Assembly (NCBI GenBank): GCA_022843625.1
Contig: JALHNH010000051.1
Location: 1 to 46,187, forward strand
Origin: Bryobacter sp.
GTDB lineage: Bacteria; Acidobacteriota; Terriglobia; Bryobacterales; Bryobacteraceae
DNA: 46,187 nt
Direction of reading: 5' to 3'
Position 1 is the first letter of the stretch. Each line of letters opens with the position of its first letter. Position numbers and translations under genes: made by a program. The notes beneath the pieces are model-generated. The model saw only the letters and a list, made by a program, of their open reading frames with translations, searched no databases and was not told the DNA's origin. Shown in pieces: positions 35,032-44,251 of this stretch.

Positions 35032-35438
35032 CTTTCCTGGCCCGCTGACTTCTTCCTGGCCTTTTGCTGCGCAATCCGTGCCTTCACCAGCTTCGTAAGC
35101 AACCCCTTGGGCAATGGCTTGTCGAGTGGGAATTGTATGGTTCCTTTTGAGGTCTTGTAAGGCTTCAACTCTTCCTTAAACAATACCTGCACTGCCGGGT
35201 TCATCGCAAACAGACTGCAATGATTTTTGAATGCTCCGATCGCCAGCAGCATCCCTTTGTAATTGAAACTTGGGAGTTGATAGCTGATCACTTCGGTGGT
35301 CCCTTCCGGCACGAGAGTCTGTATGATGGCGCGCACCTTCAATAGTGTCGTCCTTCCAGGTTCAGGAACCCGGTCGAGGTACTCAACCACGCTCTTGGGT
35401 GGGCTTGTGAACTCATCCTTCGCTCTCATCACGACCAT
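35022..35438 (-). CDS. DUF1801 (YdhG/Fra-like) protein
   Basis: A 138-residue protein with the DUF1801 signature: SVVEYLDRVPEPGRTTLLKVRA near the N-terminus, EVISYQLPSFNYKG, and a basic C-terminus. Some members are described as iron chaperones (Bacillus Fra), but the function here is open. The start is ATG 35438 or ATG 35429; the frame opens upstream into the DUF2809 gene region. It is convergent with the SnoaL-like gene (10-bp overlap) and divergent from the DUF2809 gene, with 14 bp between starts. Confidence 0.82.
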   Translation of the reverse strand: MVVMRAKDEFTSPPKSVVEYLDRVPEPGRTTLLKVRAIIQTLVPEGTTEVISYQLPSFNYKGMLLAIGAFKNHCSLFAMNPAVQVLFKEELKPYKTSKGTIQFPLDKPLPKGLLTKLVKARIAQQKARKKSAGQESQG

Positions 35439-35452
35439 CCTACAATGCCAAC

Positions 35453-35863
35453 ATGACCGTTCGCGCTTACTGGCTGATCGCTCTTGTTGCCATAATTGCG
35501 CTCGGCATCGTGTCCCGCACAATTCATTTGGGCCACCTGCTCTGGGACAAATACTTCGGAGATGTGCTCTATGCGGCAATGGTCTATGTGCTGCTGCGAT
35601 TATTCACTAAAGCCAACCCTGCTTCGATCCTGTTTACAAGTGCTGCCATCATGATCGCCATCGAAGCTTTTCAGGTAACGGGCGTTCCTGCCTCGATGTT
35701 GGCGCGGCCTGAGATGGGCACAAAAATTTTCGCTCGCCTCCTGGGCACGCATTTCAGCTTTCTGGATGTGCTCGCTTATTTTATTGGATTACTCTGCACC
35801 TGGCTCGTGGACAGTAGGGCGTCTTCTAATTTCCGAAGTTCAACTCCACAGAATTCGACCTGA
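35453..35863 (+). CDS. DUF2809-family small membrane protein
   Basis: A 136-residue protein with about four transmembrane helices: an N-terminal one (YWLIALVAIIALGIVS), then YFGDVLYAAMVYVLLRLF, SILFTSAAIMIAIEAFQ and FLDVLAYFIGLLCTW. The SRTIHLGHLLWDKYFGDVLYA stretch is characteristic of DUF2809. No function is known for the family. The last 38 bp overlap the 3' end of the convergent esterase gene, so its final residues (SSNFRSSTPQNST) are shared sequence space and probably not conserved. Confidence 0.82.
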   Translation: MTVRAYWLIALVAIIALGIVSRTIHLGHLLWDKYFGDVLYAAMVYVLLRLFTKANPASILFTSAAIMIAIEAFQVTGVPASMLARPEMGTKIFARLLGTHFSFLDVLAYFIGLLCTWLVDSRASSNFRSSTPQNST

Positions 35864-37658
35864 CCCCTCCAGAAATGATTGTTGCCTCCACCTTGCCACG
35901 TCCGGTAAAGCTTTTTGGCAATTCGATCGTCACCTGATCGAGGCCGATGAACTGCGGTTGAGCTCCGGCATATAGAGGCGTGATCGTCTCTCCGCCTAAC
36001 AGAACCTGCACGTTGTTTGACCCTCGAACTCCGGTGGCATAGAAATCGAGAAAGAGCCGGTCTGCGCCGAATCGAATTGCTGCTGCCTCAAAGCCTGCAG
36101 CTCCGAGCACAAAAGGAAATTCAGTGCTTCGAGCGTTGTCCGGAGCCACTCGAAGTATCACCGCTGCTGGAGCCCCCTGGCCGTTTCCGTTTGCAGTAAA
36201 GATTCCGGGCGATGTGGCCGCAATCGAGACAGGGAAAGTGACCTTACGGTCCCCTGACGTTATCTTGAGCGCCATATTTCCGGGGGCCAGTCCGCCAGGC
36301 ACAAGAAAGCTTCCTTGCCCCGGAGATACAAAGAACCAAGGCACTGCCGTCTCAACACCGGTGCTGGATCGCAATACAGCATTAGCGCCGCCAAGACCAG
36401 CTTGAGGTCCGCTGCTTGCCACTTGAAGTCCGGAAGCCATCCCCCCTGTGAAAATGGTTGCAATCGAGTTTGGTGCCAGACTCGTGCCGGAGAAACTGGC
36501 CCCGGATACTGGTCTCACCACCGGACTCTTTCCAATGGCTCTCAGGTACGTATCAATCGTGATGTGCGAGGTGAAGTTTACGAATTCATGCGTCATATGC
36601 GTGCCCTCCAGTTGTCCGTTTGTTGCTTGCCTCATCGTCTCCGTGTAGCGGGCCGGAAGCGCTGCGCGCCAGTCAATCTCGTTGGGATTTCTCACCAGAA
36701 AATCGTTCTCGTCAATCCAGCCTCTGGCCTTGAAGATTCCGTAGACTTCAAGGGAATCCGCCATAGTGAGATAGAGGCTTCGCGTAAAGCGCTCCGGATA
36801 GAGTGGAACCGCTTCCTGAATCGTATGTCTTGCATGAAGACCGCGATTGGCGATGACCTCATATCGGCTCACCGATGTTGCCACGCCACCAACCAGTCCA
36901 ACCTGCGGGTGATCGTCGTTCTTGGGCATCCACCAGATGACAGGGCCGTTATATGAAGAACTGGCTGGCAAAGACCCCTGCACCGAAGAGATAGACACAG
37001 CAGCCCAATTCATCGCCATCGAAGAAAAGTGCGAGAAAAGTCCACCATTGGAATGTCCAAACGCCAACAATGGCAGCGACGGAGAGATGAGCCCCTGGCT
37101 GCGCATTGCTGCGATTACACCGTTCAAACGAACGATATCCGGATTCGCCGTTCCTGTGATGGTTGTGTTCCACTGCCCTGTCTCACGGTTCAGGCAATCG
37201 AAAGAAGCCACCGCAAATCCTGCGGCTACAAGGTCCCGGTGAAAGGCAAGAAATTCAGAACCGGTGAATAGCCCTGCGCCTGTACCGCCGGTGCCATGAA
37301 AATCGAAAACCAGACCGATCGGATCTGGAGGAATGTAGTAAGAAACGGGGATCCCGCCAAGTGTCGCAGTTCTTACGGTCCATGCGGGCACGGTCCGATA
37401 GTTTGCTTTCAGGTTCACATCTGCATTGGGCACAATCAGGCTGGTGTAGATTGCAGACGGGTCCAGTAGGTATTGCGTGTCGCCGCTCCATCCTGCAAAG
37501 ACTCTGGTGGAAGTATTCTGCTGCCCCCAGATGTGAGCTTTTGCTCCAACACGCGGATTTTTACTCAAATACCCCTGTTCCACTTGGATACGGGGCTGCT
37601 GGGCACTCAAAACGAAGCAAACCCAGATCAAGAAAAGGGCATTAGTTACAAATTTCAT
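35826..37658 (-). CDS. Exported alpha/beta-hydrolase with Solibacter-type C-terminal domain
   Basis: A 610-residue exported protein. After a signal peptide (MKFVTNALFLIWVCFVLSAQ) comes a short beta region (30-95), then an alpha/beta-hydrolase domain with the oxyanion segment VFDFHGTGGTG near 117-127 and nucleophile elbow FGHSNGG (Ser203); His354 or His357 in GTHMTHEF could complete the triad. From about residue 382 (VSGASFSG) to the end the sequence matches the Solibacter-type TIGR03437 C-terminal domain, used in this lineage on many surface or secreted proteins. Substrate unknown; the layout resembles PHB-depolymerase or feruloyl-esterase-like CE1 enzymes. It lies 41 bp after the hydrolase gene. 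Confidence 0.85.
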   Translation of the reverse strand: MKFVTNALFLIWVCFVLSAQQPRIQVEQGYLSKNPRVGAKAHIWGQQNTSTRVFAGWSGDTQYLLDPSAIYTSLIVPNADVNLKANYRTVPAWTVRTATLGGIPVSYYIPPDPIGLVFDFHGTGGTGAGLFTGSEFLAFHRDLVAAGFAVASFDCLNRETGQWNTTITGTANPDIVRLNGVIAAMRSQGLISPSLPLLAFGHSNGGLFSHFSSMAMNWAAVSISSVQGSLPASSSYNGPVIWWMPKNDDHPQVGLVGGVATSVSRYEVIANRGLHARHTIQEAVPLYPERFTRSLYLTMADSLEVYGIFKARGWIDENDFLVRNPNEIDWRAALPARYTETMRQATNGQLEGTHMTHEFVNFTSHITIDTYLRAIGKSPVVRPVSGASFSGTSLAPNSIATIFTGGMASGLQVASSGPQAGLGGANAVLRSSTGVETAVPWFFVSPGQGSFLVPGGLAPGNMALKITSGDRKVTFPVSIAATSPGIFTANGNGQGAPAAVILRVAPDNARSTEFPFVLGAAGFEAAAIRFGADRLFLDFYATGVRGSNNVQVLLGGETITPLYAGAQPQFIGLDQVTIELPKSFTGRGKVEATIISGGVRSNSVELNFGN

Positions 37659-37699
37659 ACATTCAATATGGCGTAGATCAGGCGGATTGTCCTTCAACT

Positions 37700-38629
37700 T
37701 TATTTAGGGCGCGCGCTCTCAACGCTCCTGAGAAAGGATTGAAGTGCGGTCAGCGCTGCTTCGGGATTGTCACCTAGCTGCGAATGCGCCGCCCCCGGAA
37801 TCACCTCAAGCTTCGATCCCTTGATGAGCTTTTGATATCGGGCCGCAGTCTTGGGGGTGGCCTCGTCAAACTCTCCCGCCACCAACAAAACAGGCAATCG
37901 CAACTCACTTAGCTGTTTCGTCAGGTCAAAACTCTTCAGACTCCCGGTTGCGTGGAATTCAGAGGGCCCCCACATCTGCTCATAGATCACTCTGTTGCCA
38001 ACCGAATCTGCACACTCCGGATTCGGCCCCTCGCGGGCCTTTCGCCGGACAAAGCGCTTGGTGTATTCAAACTCGGCAGCTCGATACTCGGGGTCATCTG
38101 TAGTACCTGCCAGCTCATGCTTGCGAAGAGTTTTTTGTACCCCCAGCGGCAACTGCTTCCGAAGCTCCTCGGCGTCGCGGATCCAGTCTGGCGTACTCAA
38201 TAAAGCACTGGACAGAATCAGCGATTCGATTCCCTTGCTGCCCTTGCTCAATACATAAGCAGCCGCCAAAGCCCCTCCCCAAGAGTGCCCCATCAAATGC
38301 ATCCTCTCGAATCCAAGCTGCTTGCGAACCAAATCCAGTTCCTCAACAAAATGCTCTACCGTCCAGAGGCTGCGGTCCGCCGGCCGTCCGCTTCGGCCGC
38401 TGCCCAATTGGTCATAAGTAACAATCGGTCTTTCACCACCCAAAGGGGCCAAAGCTGAGAATCCGCACGATGTCCCGCCAGGGCCTCCGTGGAGAACCAC
38501 CAGGGGAATGCCCGATCCCGTGCCCCGAATCTGATACCAAACCGGGCCGCCCGGAACATTAAGAAATCCTTCGCGGGCTTGTCCGAAACAGCAAACCGCC
38601 AATGCCAGTGGAGCAATCCAACGAATCAT
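37700..38629 (-). CDS. Exported proline-iminopeptidase-like alpha/beta hydrolase
   Basis: A 309-residue protein with a signal peptide (MIRWIAPLALAVCCFGQA), the prolyl aminopeptidase oxyanion motif HGGPGG (residues 48-52), TYDQLGSGRS, and nucleophile elbow GHSWGG (Ser116). Asp in LLVAGEFDEATP and His in GAAHSQLGDNPE would complete the triad. The family (S33) includes proline iminopeptidases and related amidases and esterases; the secreted location suggests peptide or ester scavenging. The ATG overlaps the stop of the exonuclease-like gene by 4 bp. Confidence 0.88.
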   Translation of the reverse strand: MIRWIAPLALAVCCFGQAREGFLNVPGGPVWYQIRGTGSGIPLVVLHGGPGGTSCGFSALAPLGGERPIVTYDQLGSGRSGRPADRSLWTVEHFVEELDLVRKQLGFERMHLMGHSWGGALAAAYVLSKGSKGIESLILSSALLSTPDWIRDAEELRKQLPLGVQKTLRKHELAGTTDDPEYRAAEFEYTKRFVRRKAREGPNPECADSVGNRVIYEQMWGPSEFHATGSLKSFDLTKQLSELRLPVLLVAGEFDEATPKTAARYQKLIKGSKLEVIPGAAHSQLGDNPEAALTALQSFLRSVESARPK

Positions 38630-39264
38630 GCCTTTGCTTTCTCCATCAACTTTCTATAAATGCGGACATTCACCTCTGCCCCCGTGATGCCAGTATGATC
38701 GATCCCTCCATGGGGCTCGTCCTGAACCCCAAGAGCCTCGGCAACCCAGGGCCCCCGAATTTGCCGGTAGCCCAATGCCCAGGCCATCGAGGGTAAATCA
38801 AACCAGAAGTAGGTGTAGTTTTCACTCCACTCGCGTCCGCATTGCCGGTACAGGGCATCGAGAAAGCTCTTGTCGAAACCGCAGTTGTAGGCAACGCGAA
38901 GTCTTGGCCGTTTCCCAAAAGTCTTCTCCTCGTAAGCGATCCAGTCGGCAAGCGCCTTCTCTGGTGCCCATGCTCCCTCCCGTTTCCATAAGGCGGCATC
39001 AAAGCCATTCACCTTCTGCGCCCCGGGGTCGAGCCGCTCCGGGTGTAACGGCATCAGACGCTTGTACCAACGCCCCAATTCTTTGCCCATCCGGTCGGTG
39101 TAGACAACCCCGATATCAATGAGCTCGTGATAGCCGGCCTGCAAGCCAGTAGTCTCGGTGTCGATGTGCACCAATACATAATCGGTATTCTTCGCCGGTG
39201 GCGCACTCTCTGAGGCATCCAGTTCTAAAGCCCAGGGCATCGCCAGCATTGCTCGTCGATTCAT
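38626..39264 (-). CDS. DnaQ-like 3'-5' exonuclease-fold protein missing the last catalytic Asp
   Basis: A 212-residue DEDDh-type exonuclease fold. Motif I is HIDTETTG (Asp35, Glu37) and motif II NCGFDKSFL (Asp131). In motif III active enzymes show His, four residues, Asp (as HGALLDAE in DnaQ); here it is HTGITGAE, so Gly195 replaces Asp (codon GGG at 38680-38682, coding strand). The N-terminus MNRRAMLAMPWALELDAS has twin Arg and resembles a shortened Tat signal. Start 39264 follows GGTGGAG closely. Its function may be binding rather than cleavage, or a nearby residue may take over. The stop overlaps the hydrolase start. Confidence 0.8.
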   Translation of the reverse strand: MNRRAMLAMPWALELDASESAPPAKNTDYVLVHIDTETTGLQAGYHELIDIGVVYTDRMGKELGRWYKRLMPLHPERLDPGAQKVNGFDAALWKREGAWAPEKALADWIAYEEKTFGKRPRLRVAYNCGFDKSFLDALYRQCGREWSENYTYFWFDLPSMAWALGYRQIRGPWVAEALGVQDEPHGGIDHTGITGAEVNVRIYRKLMEKAKA

Positions 39265-39300
39265 TACTCCACCTTAGCGAGATTCACATAGGCTTTTAGG

Positions 39301-40539
39301 GTGCGTATCCTGCAACTGCTTCTTCTCCTCTGCCCCGCTGCACTCAGCGCCGAAGACTACTTCCCCAAGCCTGATATTGCTGGCGGCTGGCGCACCCTGA
39401 AAGATGCCTCAGGGATCCGCAAGACCGCCGGCATGGATCTCAAGAAGCTCGATCAGGCATTCGAATACGCTTCGCGGTCCAGCCAGCACGGCGGCCTTCT
39501 TGTAGTGCGGCATGGCTGGCTCGTCTATGAGCGCTACTACGGCCGAGGCCATCGTGACGCCAACCCGGCTTCTGCGTCTGTTGGAAAAGCCTACACGAGC
39601 ATCGCCTCCGGCATCATGCTGGCCGACAAGAAAGCAACGATTCCCAACGGGCTTGACACCAAAGTCTTTAACGCGGAATTACTGCCCGAAGCCTTTCCAC
39701 TGGATGACACGGCAAAGACAGAGGTAACTCTCGGTCAACTTCTTTCCATGTCCGCTGGCTTCCATGGAGAAGGTTCTAATCCAGGATTTGTGAATGGGCT
39801 CCCCTCGGCAAAACTCAGCCCTCTCCCTCGACCCGATCCACCTTTGAGCCAAGACCTTGCCGCCATCCGCACACCTCTTTGGGCCAAGCCTGGCGCAGGT
39901 TATTCCTATTCGTCGGCCTCCGCCCACGTCGCCTCGATCGTCTTACGCAAGCTCACGGGAATGGAGATGCAGGACTATCTTGACCTTCGCCTCGCCAAGC
40001 CTCTCAGCTGGGGCCAATGGGCCTGGGCACGACGCCGGGGTGATATCGTTCTACCGCACGCTCCCGGAGGTGGTGATATCGCTGTAAGGGCCACAGATCA
40101 TCTGCGCTTCGCATACATGCTCCTGAAAAAAGGCCGCTGGCAAAACCAGCAGATCGTATCTGCCGATTACATCGAGCTTTGCTCCAGGCCCACCAAATGG
40201 AACGCGCACGCGCCCTTCAGAATGATGTTTGAGAACAACGCCGATGGCCATGTCGCAGGGGCACCCAAAGACGCTTACTTCAAATCAGGTGGCGGCGGCT
40301 TTGGCGTCATCGTAATTCCTTCGCTCGATATGGTTATCTACAAAATGGCGGGTGATGATTCGCAATACGACCCCGCCCGCACTGGTCTCAAGCAAGACTA
40401 CCCATACGATGGTTCACGCGACAACTGGAAGCCCGCCCCTCGCAGCCAGTTCAGCGACGGCCCCATTGGTGTTGATGATGGAGTGAGACGCATTCTTGAG
40501 ATGGTCTCCGCAGCAGTAATTGATGATTCCCCCCTGTAA
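39301..40539 (+). CDS. Exported serine hydrolase (beta-lactamase/class C-like)
   Basis: A 412-residue protein with a signal peptide (MRILQLLLLLCPAALSAEDY) and a class C beta-lactamase-like domain. The SXXK motif is SVGK at 93-96, and the YXN-position is YSS near 203 within GAGYSYSSASAHVAS. A C-terminal KSGGGGFGV takes the KTG position. Such proteins are often esterases, D-Ala peptidases or amidases rather than true beta-lactamases. It starts with GTG and is followed after 2 bp by the proposed TTG of the DUF1549 gene, so the three + strand genes may form one unit. Confidence 0.88.
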   Translation: MRILQLLLLLCPAALSAEDYFPKPDIAGGWRTLKDASGIRKTAGMDLKKLDQAFEYASRSSQHGGLLVVRHGWLVYERYYGRGHRDANPASASVGKAYTSIASGIMLADKKATIPNGLDTKVFNAELLPEAFPLDDTAKTEVTLGQLLSMSAGFHGEGSNPGFVNGLPSAKLSPLPRPDPPLSQDLAAIRTPLWAKPGAGYSYSSASAHVASIVLRKLTGMEMQDYLDLRLAKPLSWGQWAWARRRGDIVLPHAPGGGDIAVRATDHLRFAYMLLKKGRWQNQQIVSADYIELCSRPTKWNAHAPFRMMFENNADGHVAGAPKDAYFKSGGGGFGVIVIPSLDMVIYKMAGDDSQYDPARTGLKQDYPYDGSRDNWKPAPRSQFSDGPIGVDDGVRRILEMVSAAVIDDSPL

Positions 40540-40541
40540 TC

Positions 40542-42779
40542 TTGGCCCGCAATCGGGCATCATCTAAAGAGGTGTCTATCTTCACAAAAGTCCTGGTTCT
40601 CGCTCTTGCCCTGGCCACGCTCTTCGCCGCAGATCCGGTGAAGCCAAAGCCGTCGGCGAAAAAGTCAGGCGTTGCCCCAAAGATGCCTGTGGTTCCTCCG
40701 ATGACCAAACGTCCGCGCTTGTGGTCACTACAGCCCCTGGTCCGCCCCGTGCCTCCCGCAACAACCGCGAATCCGATTGATGCCTTCATTGAGGCCAACT
40801 ACAAAGCGAAGGGCCTCCAGCCGGTCGGCATGGCCGATCCTCAAACGCTTCTCCGCCGCGTCTATCTGGACCTCATCGGCATTCCGCCTACTCCAGCTCA
40901 GCAGGAGGCCTATCTCAAAGACACCTCACCAGACGCCTATGAAAAACTGCTGGACCGCCTCCTTGCGAGTGACCAACATGGCGTTCGTTACGGCCGGCAC
41001 TGGCTCGACGTGCTCAGATACGCCGATGCCGAAGAGAACATGTATGCTGCCCCAGGCATCCACTACTGGCGGGATTGGGTGATCAATGCGATCAATGCGG
41101 ATCTTCCTTACGATCAGTTCGTCCGCGCACAACTTACCGGCTACCGCACCTCCCAGCGCACCAGCATCGAAGGCGTAGGCCGCCGCTTCCCGCTGGAGCG
41201 CCGCCCTGAAGACATCTTCGCCCTCGGCTTCCTCGCTCGTGGTGCCGTCAATCGCGACAGCAAAGATCTCGGCGAACTTCAAATCGCCGCCGTCGAGACT
41301 GTATCCACCGCCTTCATGGGAATGACCGTCGGTTGCGCCAAGTGCCACGACCACATGTATGACCCCATCCGCCAGAAGGATTTCTACGCGATGAAGGCAC
41401 TCTTTGATCCTCTGGTGATCAAGAAGCAGACGCTTGCCTCGCCCGCCGAACTCGTCCTCTATGGCCAACAAGTGGAAGCGTTCTCGAAGAAGCGAGAGGC
41501 GGCAGAGGCCCCGATCGCCGCACTCACAGCGCCCTACCGCAAGAAACTTTATGCAGACCGCGTCGCAGTGCTTCCTCCCGATGTACAGCTAGTGATCAAC
41601 AAGAGCGAAAAACTGCGCACCAAGGCCGAACAAAAAATCGCAGATGACTACTTCCCGGTGCTTCGTATAGACAACGAAAAGATCGAAGAAGTCATGAGCG
41701 AGGAAGACAAGCAAAAATACAAAGCTTTGCGCGAGACACTCAACCAGATCAATGGCCCAACCCGGCGGGAGATGGTGAAAGACCTGCCCGCTTTCTGGAC
41801 GGTTGAAGTCGACCGTGGCCTCGAACGCGAGCCCAGCTACATCCTCACCAGCGGTGACCCGGAGCGTCCCGAGAAGAACAACCCGGTTGAACCCGGTTGG
41901 CCCTTCTATTCAGGCCAGCCTGACTTCCGCGAGGGCCGCGTGGAAGCCTTTTCCGATTGGCTTACCGCCAATGACAATCCTCTCTTCGCCCGTGTCGCCA
42001 TCAACCGTCTTTGGCAGTGGCACTTTGGCGAAGGGCTCCACAAGGCTTCAAGCGATTACGGCATCATGGGCGGCCGCCCCGGCAACCCGCCACTGCTCGA
42101 CTGGCTCGCCAGCGAATTCATCGCTCGCAATTACAGCATGAAGCAGATGCACAAGCTCATCATGACATCCGATGTTTACCGCCGCGCCTCCTCTGGCGAC
42201 AGCAAGCTCATGGAGAAGAATCTCTCCGTCGACCCAGCCAATCGTTATCTGTCGAGCTTCCGCTTGCAACGCCTCGAAGCCGAGCCAATCTGGGATTCCA
42301 TACTCTCCGCGGCAGGCAATCTCGACACAAGCCTGGGTGGCCCTTCCTTCGACATCGAAATTCGCGCTCCACGTCGCGGTGCCCTTCCCACCCCGGAAGC
42401 AAAGATGAATCGCCGTGGCGCATACATCGTCCGCGGGTTCTCCACCAATCGTGAGATCGTGCCCAACTTCCTGCAATCCTTTGATGTTGATGATGGTCGC
42501 GCCCCCTGTCCGATACGCACGCAAAGCGTAACGGCACCTCAAGGTCTCTTCTTCATGAACAGCCCCGAAATCGAGAAGGCCAGCACGATGTTTGCCGATC
42601 GATTGAGTAAAGAACCTCTCACGGATGCCGTTGACCTGGGTTACCGCATCGCCCTCAATCGACCGCCCACTCCTGCAGAGAAAGATCAGTCGCTCACTTA
42701 TCTGGCCAACGACCCCAAACGGCTCAAGAGTCTCGCGTGGCTGCTCTTCAATCTCGACGAGTTCCTGTACATCCAATGA
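40542..42779 (+). CDS. DUF1549/DUF1553 (PSCyt2/PSD1) exported protein
   Basis: A 745-residue protein (735 from GTG 40572) with a signal peptide (FTKVLVLALALATLFAA). The DUF1549 part has the LLRRVYLDLIGIPPTPAQ opening, GRHWLDVLRYAD and a single haem-type CAKCH motif followed by DHMYDPI. The DUF1553 part begins near 470 (LTANDNPLFARVAINRLWQW) and includes SDYGIMGGRPGNPPLLDWLA. The pair is best known from Planctomycetes, and Acidobacteria of this lineage also carry it. No enzyme reaction is established. The start is uncertain: TTG 40542 or GTG 40572. It overlaps the DUF1501 gene by 4 bp. Confidence 0.9.
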   Translation: MARNRASSKEVSIFTKVLVLALALATLFAADPVKPKPSAKKSGVAPKMPVVPPMTKRPRLWSLQPLVRPVPPATTANPIDAFIEANYKAKGLQPVGMADPQTLLRRVYLDLIGIPPTPAQQEAYLKDTSPDAYEKLLDRLLASDQHGVRYGRHWLDVLRYADAEENMYAAPGIHYWRDWVINAINADLPYDQFVRAQLTGYRTSQRTSIEGVGRRFPLERRPEDIFALGFLARGAVNRDSKDLGELQIAAVETVSTAFMGMTVGCAKCHDHMYDPIRQKDFYAMKALFDPLVIKKQTLASPAELVLYGQQVEAFSKKREAAEAPIAALTAPYRKKLYADRVAVLPPDVQLVINKSEKLRTKAEQKIADDYFPVLRIDNEKIEEVMSEEDKQKYKALRETLNQINGPTRREMVKDLPAFWTVEVDRGLEREPSYILTSGDPERPEKNNPVEPGWPFYSGQPDFREGRVEAFSDWLTANDNPLFARVAINRLWQWHFGEGLHKASSDYGIMGGRPGNPPLLDWLASEFIARNYSMKQMHKLIMTSDVYRRASSGDSKLMEKNLSVDPANRYLSSFRLQRLEAEPIWDSILSAAGNLDTSLGGPSFDIEIRAPRRGALPTPEAKMNRRGAYIVRGFSTNREIVPNFLQSFDVDDGRAPCPIRTQSVTAPQGLFFMNSPEIEKASTMFADRLSKEPLTDAVDLGYRIALNRPPTPAEKDQSLTYLANDPKRLKSLAWLLFNLDEFLYIQ

Positions 42780-44131
42780 TCAATCGCCGCCATCTATTTC
42801 ATCAATCCATCGGCGCTCTCCTCGGTGGCGCCGTCGGCGCTCTCTGGGCTGAAGACGGCAAGCTGGATGCCAGGCTTCCCGGCGACAAAAAGGCTGACGC
42901 GGTCATCTTCCTCTTCATGTGTGGCGGCGTCAGCCACATTGATACCTTCGACCCCAAAGGCAATCAGCACGCTGGCAAGCTGATCGATGCCATCGGCTTC
43001 GGGGACAATTTGTCGGAGATGAAGCGCCCGGTCATCCCCTGTCTGCGCACATTCAAAAACTACGGCCAATCCGGAATCCCGGTATCCGACTGGTTTCCCA
43101 ACGTCGGCGGCGTTGTTGACGAACTCGCCATCGTTCGCTCAATGTGGTGCAACGAAGGCAACCACTTTCCGGCCGTTATTGAAACTCAGACGGGTCATCG
43201 TGGCCGCGCCTTCGATAACCCCAGTTTCGGCGCCTGGGTCTCTTACGCCTTGGGCACGGGCAACAAGAACCTGCCCACCTTTGTCAACGTAGGCCGTGCT
43301 TCTTCGCCGGTCCAGCTCACGGGTGGATATCTCGGCGCAACCTATTCGGCCACGCCCTTTCAGCCAGGTCCAACACCCATTCCAAATCTCAATCCGCCCA
43401 CCTCCAGCTCTGCCGCTACACGAGACAAAGAGATGGAGATGCTCGCGAATCTCAACCGCGAGTTCCGTGAGCGACACGCTCTCAATACTGATATTGCAGC
43501 CCGCATCAAGTCTTACGAGCTTGCTGCAAACATGCAACTCACTGCTCCTGGTGTAGTCGACCTTGCCAAAGAGCCACAACACATTCTGGATCTCTATGGC
43601 ATCGGCGAAAAGCCAACCGATGAGTTTGGCCGCCAACTCCTCATGGCCCGCCGTCTGGTCGAAAACGGAGTGCGTTTTGTGCAGATCTGTCATGCGGGCG
43701 GCGGCAACGGCAGCTGGGATGCCCATGGCGACATGAAGACCCACGAGCCACTGTGCCGCGCAGTAGACAAACCGATCGCGGGCCTCATCAGCGATCTCAA
43801 GCAGCGCGGAATGCTCAAGCGCACCCTTGTTGTTTTTACCAGTGAATTCGGCCGCAGTCCCTGGTCACAAAACACCACCGGCCGCGACCACAACCCCAAA
43901 GGCTATTCCACTTGGCTTGCGGGCGGCGGCATCAAGGGTGGCACGATTCACGGCGCAACCGACGAGTACGGATACAAGGCCATCGAAAACCCGCATTACT
44001 ACAGTGACCTTCACGCCACCATCCTTAAGCAACTCGGGCTCGATCACAAGAAAATGCAATACCGAGCCCTTGGCCGCCTCTTCCATCTTGTAGAAGAGGG
44101 CCACGGCCCCATTGAGCAAATTCTCAGTTAA
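42776..44131 (+). CDS. DUF1501 (sulfatase-like) Tat-exported protein
   Basis: A 451-residue protein starting MINRRHLFHQSIGALLGGAV, a twin-arginine signal. The DUF1501 domain shows FLFMCGGVSHIDTFDPKG, ATYSATPFQPGP, and the late GLISDLKQRGMLKRTLVVFTSEFGRSP followed by DHNPKGYSTWLAGGG. This is an alkaline phosphatase-like fold with conserved Asp/His, although catalysis in the family is unproven. It is nearly always next to a DUF1549/DUF1553 gene, as here (ATGA overlap), suggesting the two work together in the periplasm. Confidence 0.92.
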   Translation: MINRRHLFHQSIGALLGGAVGALWAEDGKLDARLPGDKKADAVIFLFMCGGVSHIDTFDPKGNQHAGKLIDAIGFGDNLSEMKRPVIPCLRTFKNYGQSGIPVSDWFPNVGGVVDELAIVRSMWCNEGNHFPAVIETQTGHRGRAFDNPSFGAWVSYALGTGNKNLPTFVNVGRASSPVQLTGGYLGATYSATPFQPGPTPIPNLNPPTSSSAATRDKEMEMLANLNREFRERHALNTDIAARIKSYELAANMQLTAPGVVDLAKEPQHILDLYGIGEKPTDEFGRQLLMARRLVENGVRFVQICHAGGGNGSWDAHGDMKTHEPLCRAVDKPIAGLISDLKQRGMLKRTLVVFTSEFGRSPWSQNTTGRDHNPKGYSTWLAGGGIKGGTIHGATDEYGYKAIENPHYYSDLHATILKQLGLDHKKMQYRALGRLFHLVEEGHGPIEQILS

Positions 44132-44148
44132 CTTGGGTGATTCCGCCA

Positions 44149-44250
44149 ATGTATTTGGGGCATTTCGCCCTATTCTTCATTATCCTTCTGCTGGCTTTGT
44201 TGATTCCAAAGGGGATTACGTTGGCTCCAAACATGCTCATATGGCTGTGA
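44149..44250 (+). CDS. Possible 33-residue single-pass membrane peptide
   Basis: An ATG at 44149, with GGGTGA upstream, opens a 33-codon frame that ends one base before the ATG of the next gene. The product is almost wholly hydrophobic in the middle (HFALFFIILLLALLIPKG), enough for one membrane span. The short length means chance is a real alternative; the close coupling to the next gene is the only support. Confidence 0.3.
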   Translation: MYLGHFALFFIILLLALLIPKGITLAPNMLIWL

Positions 44251-44251
44251 A

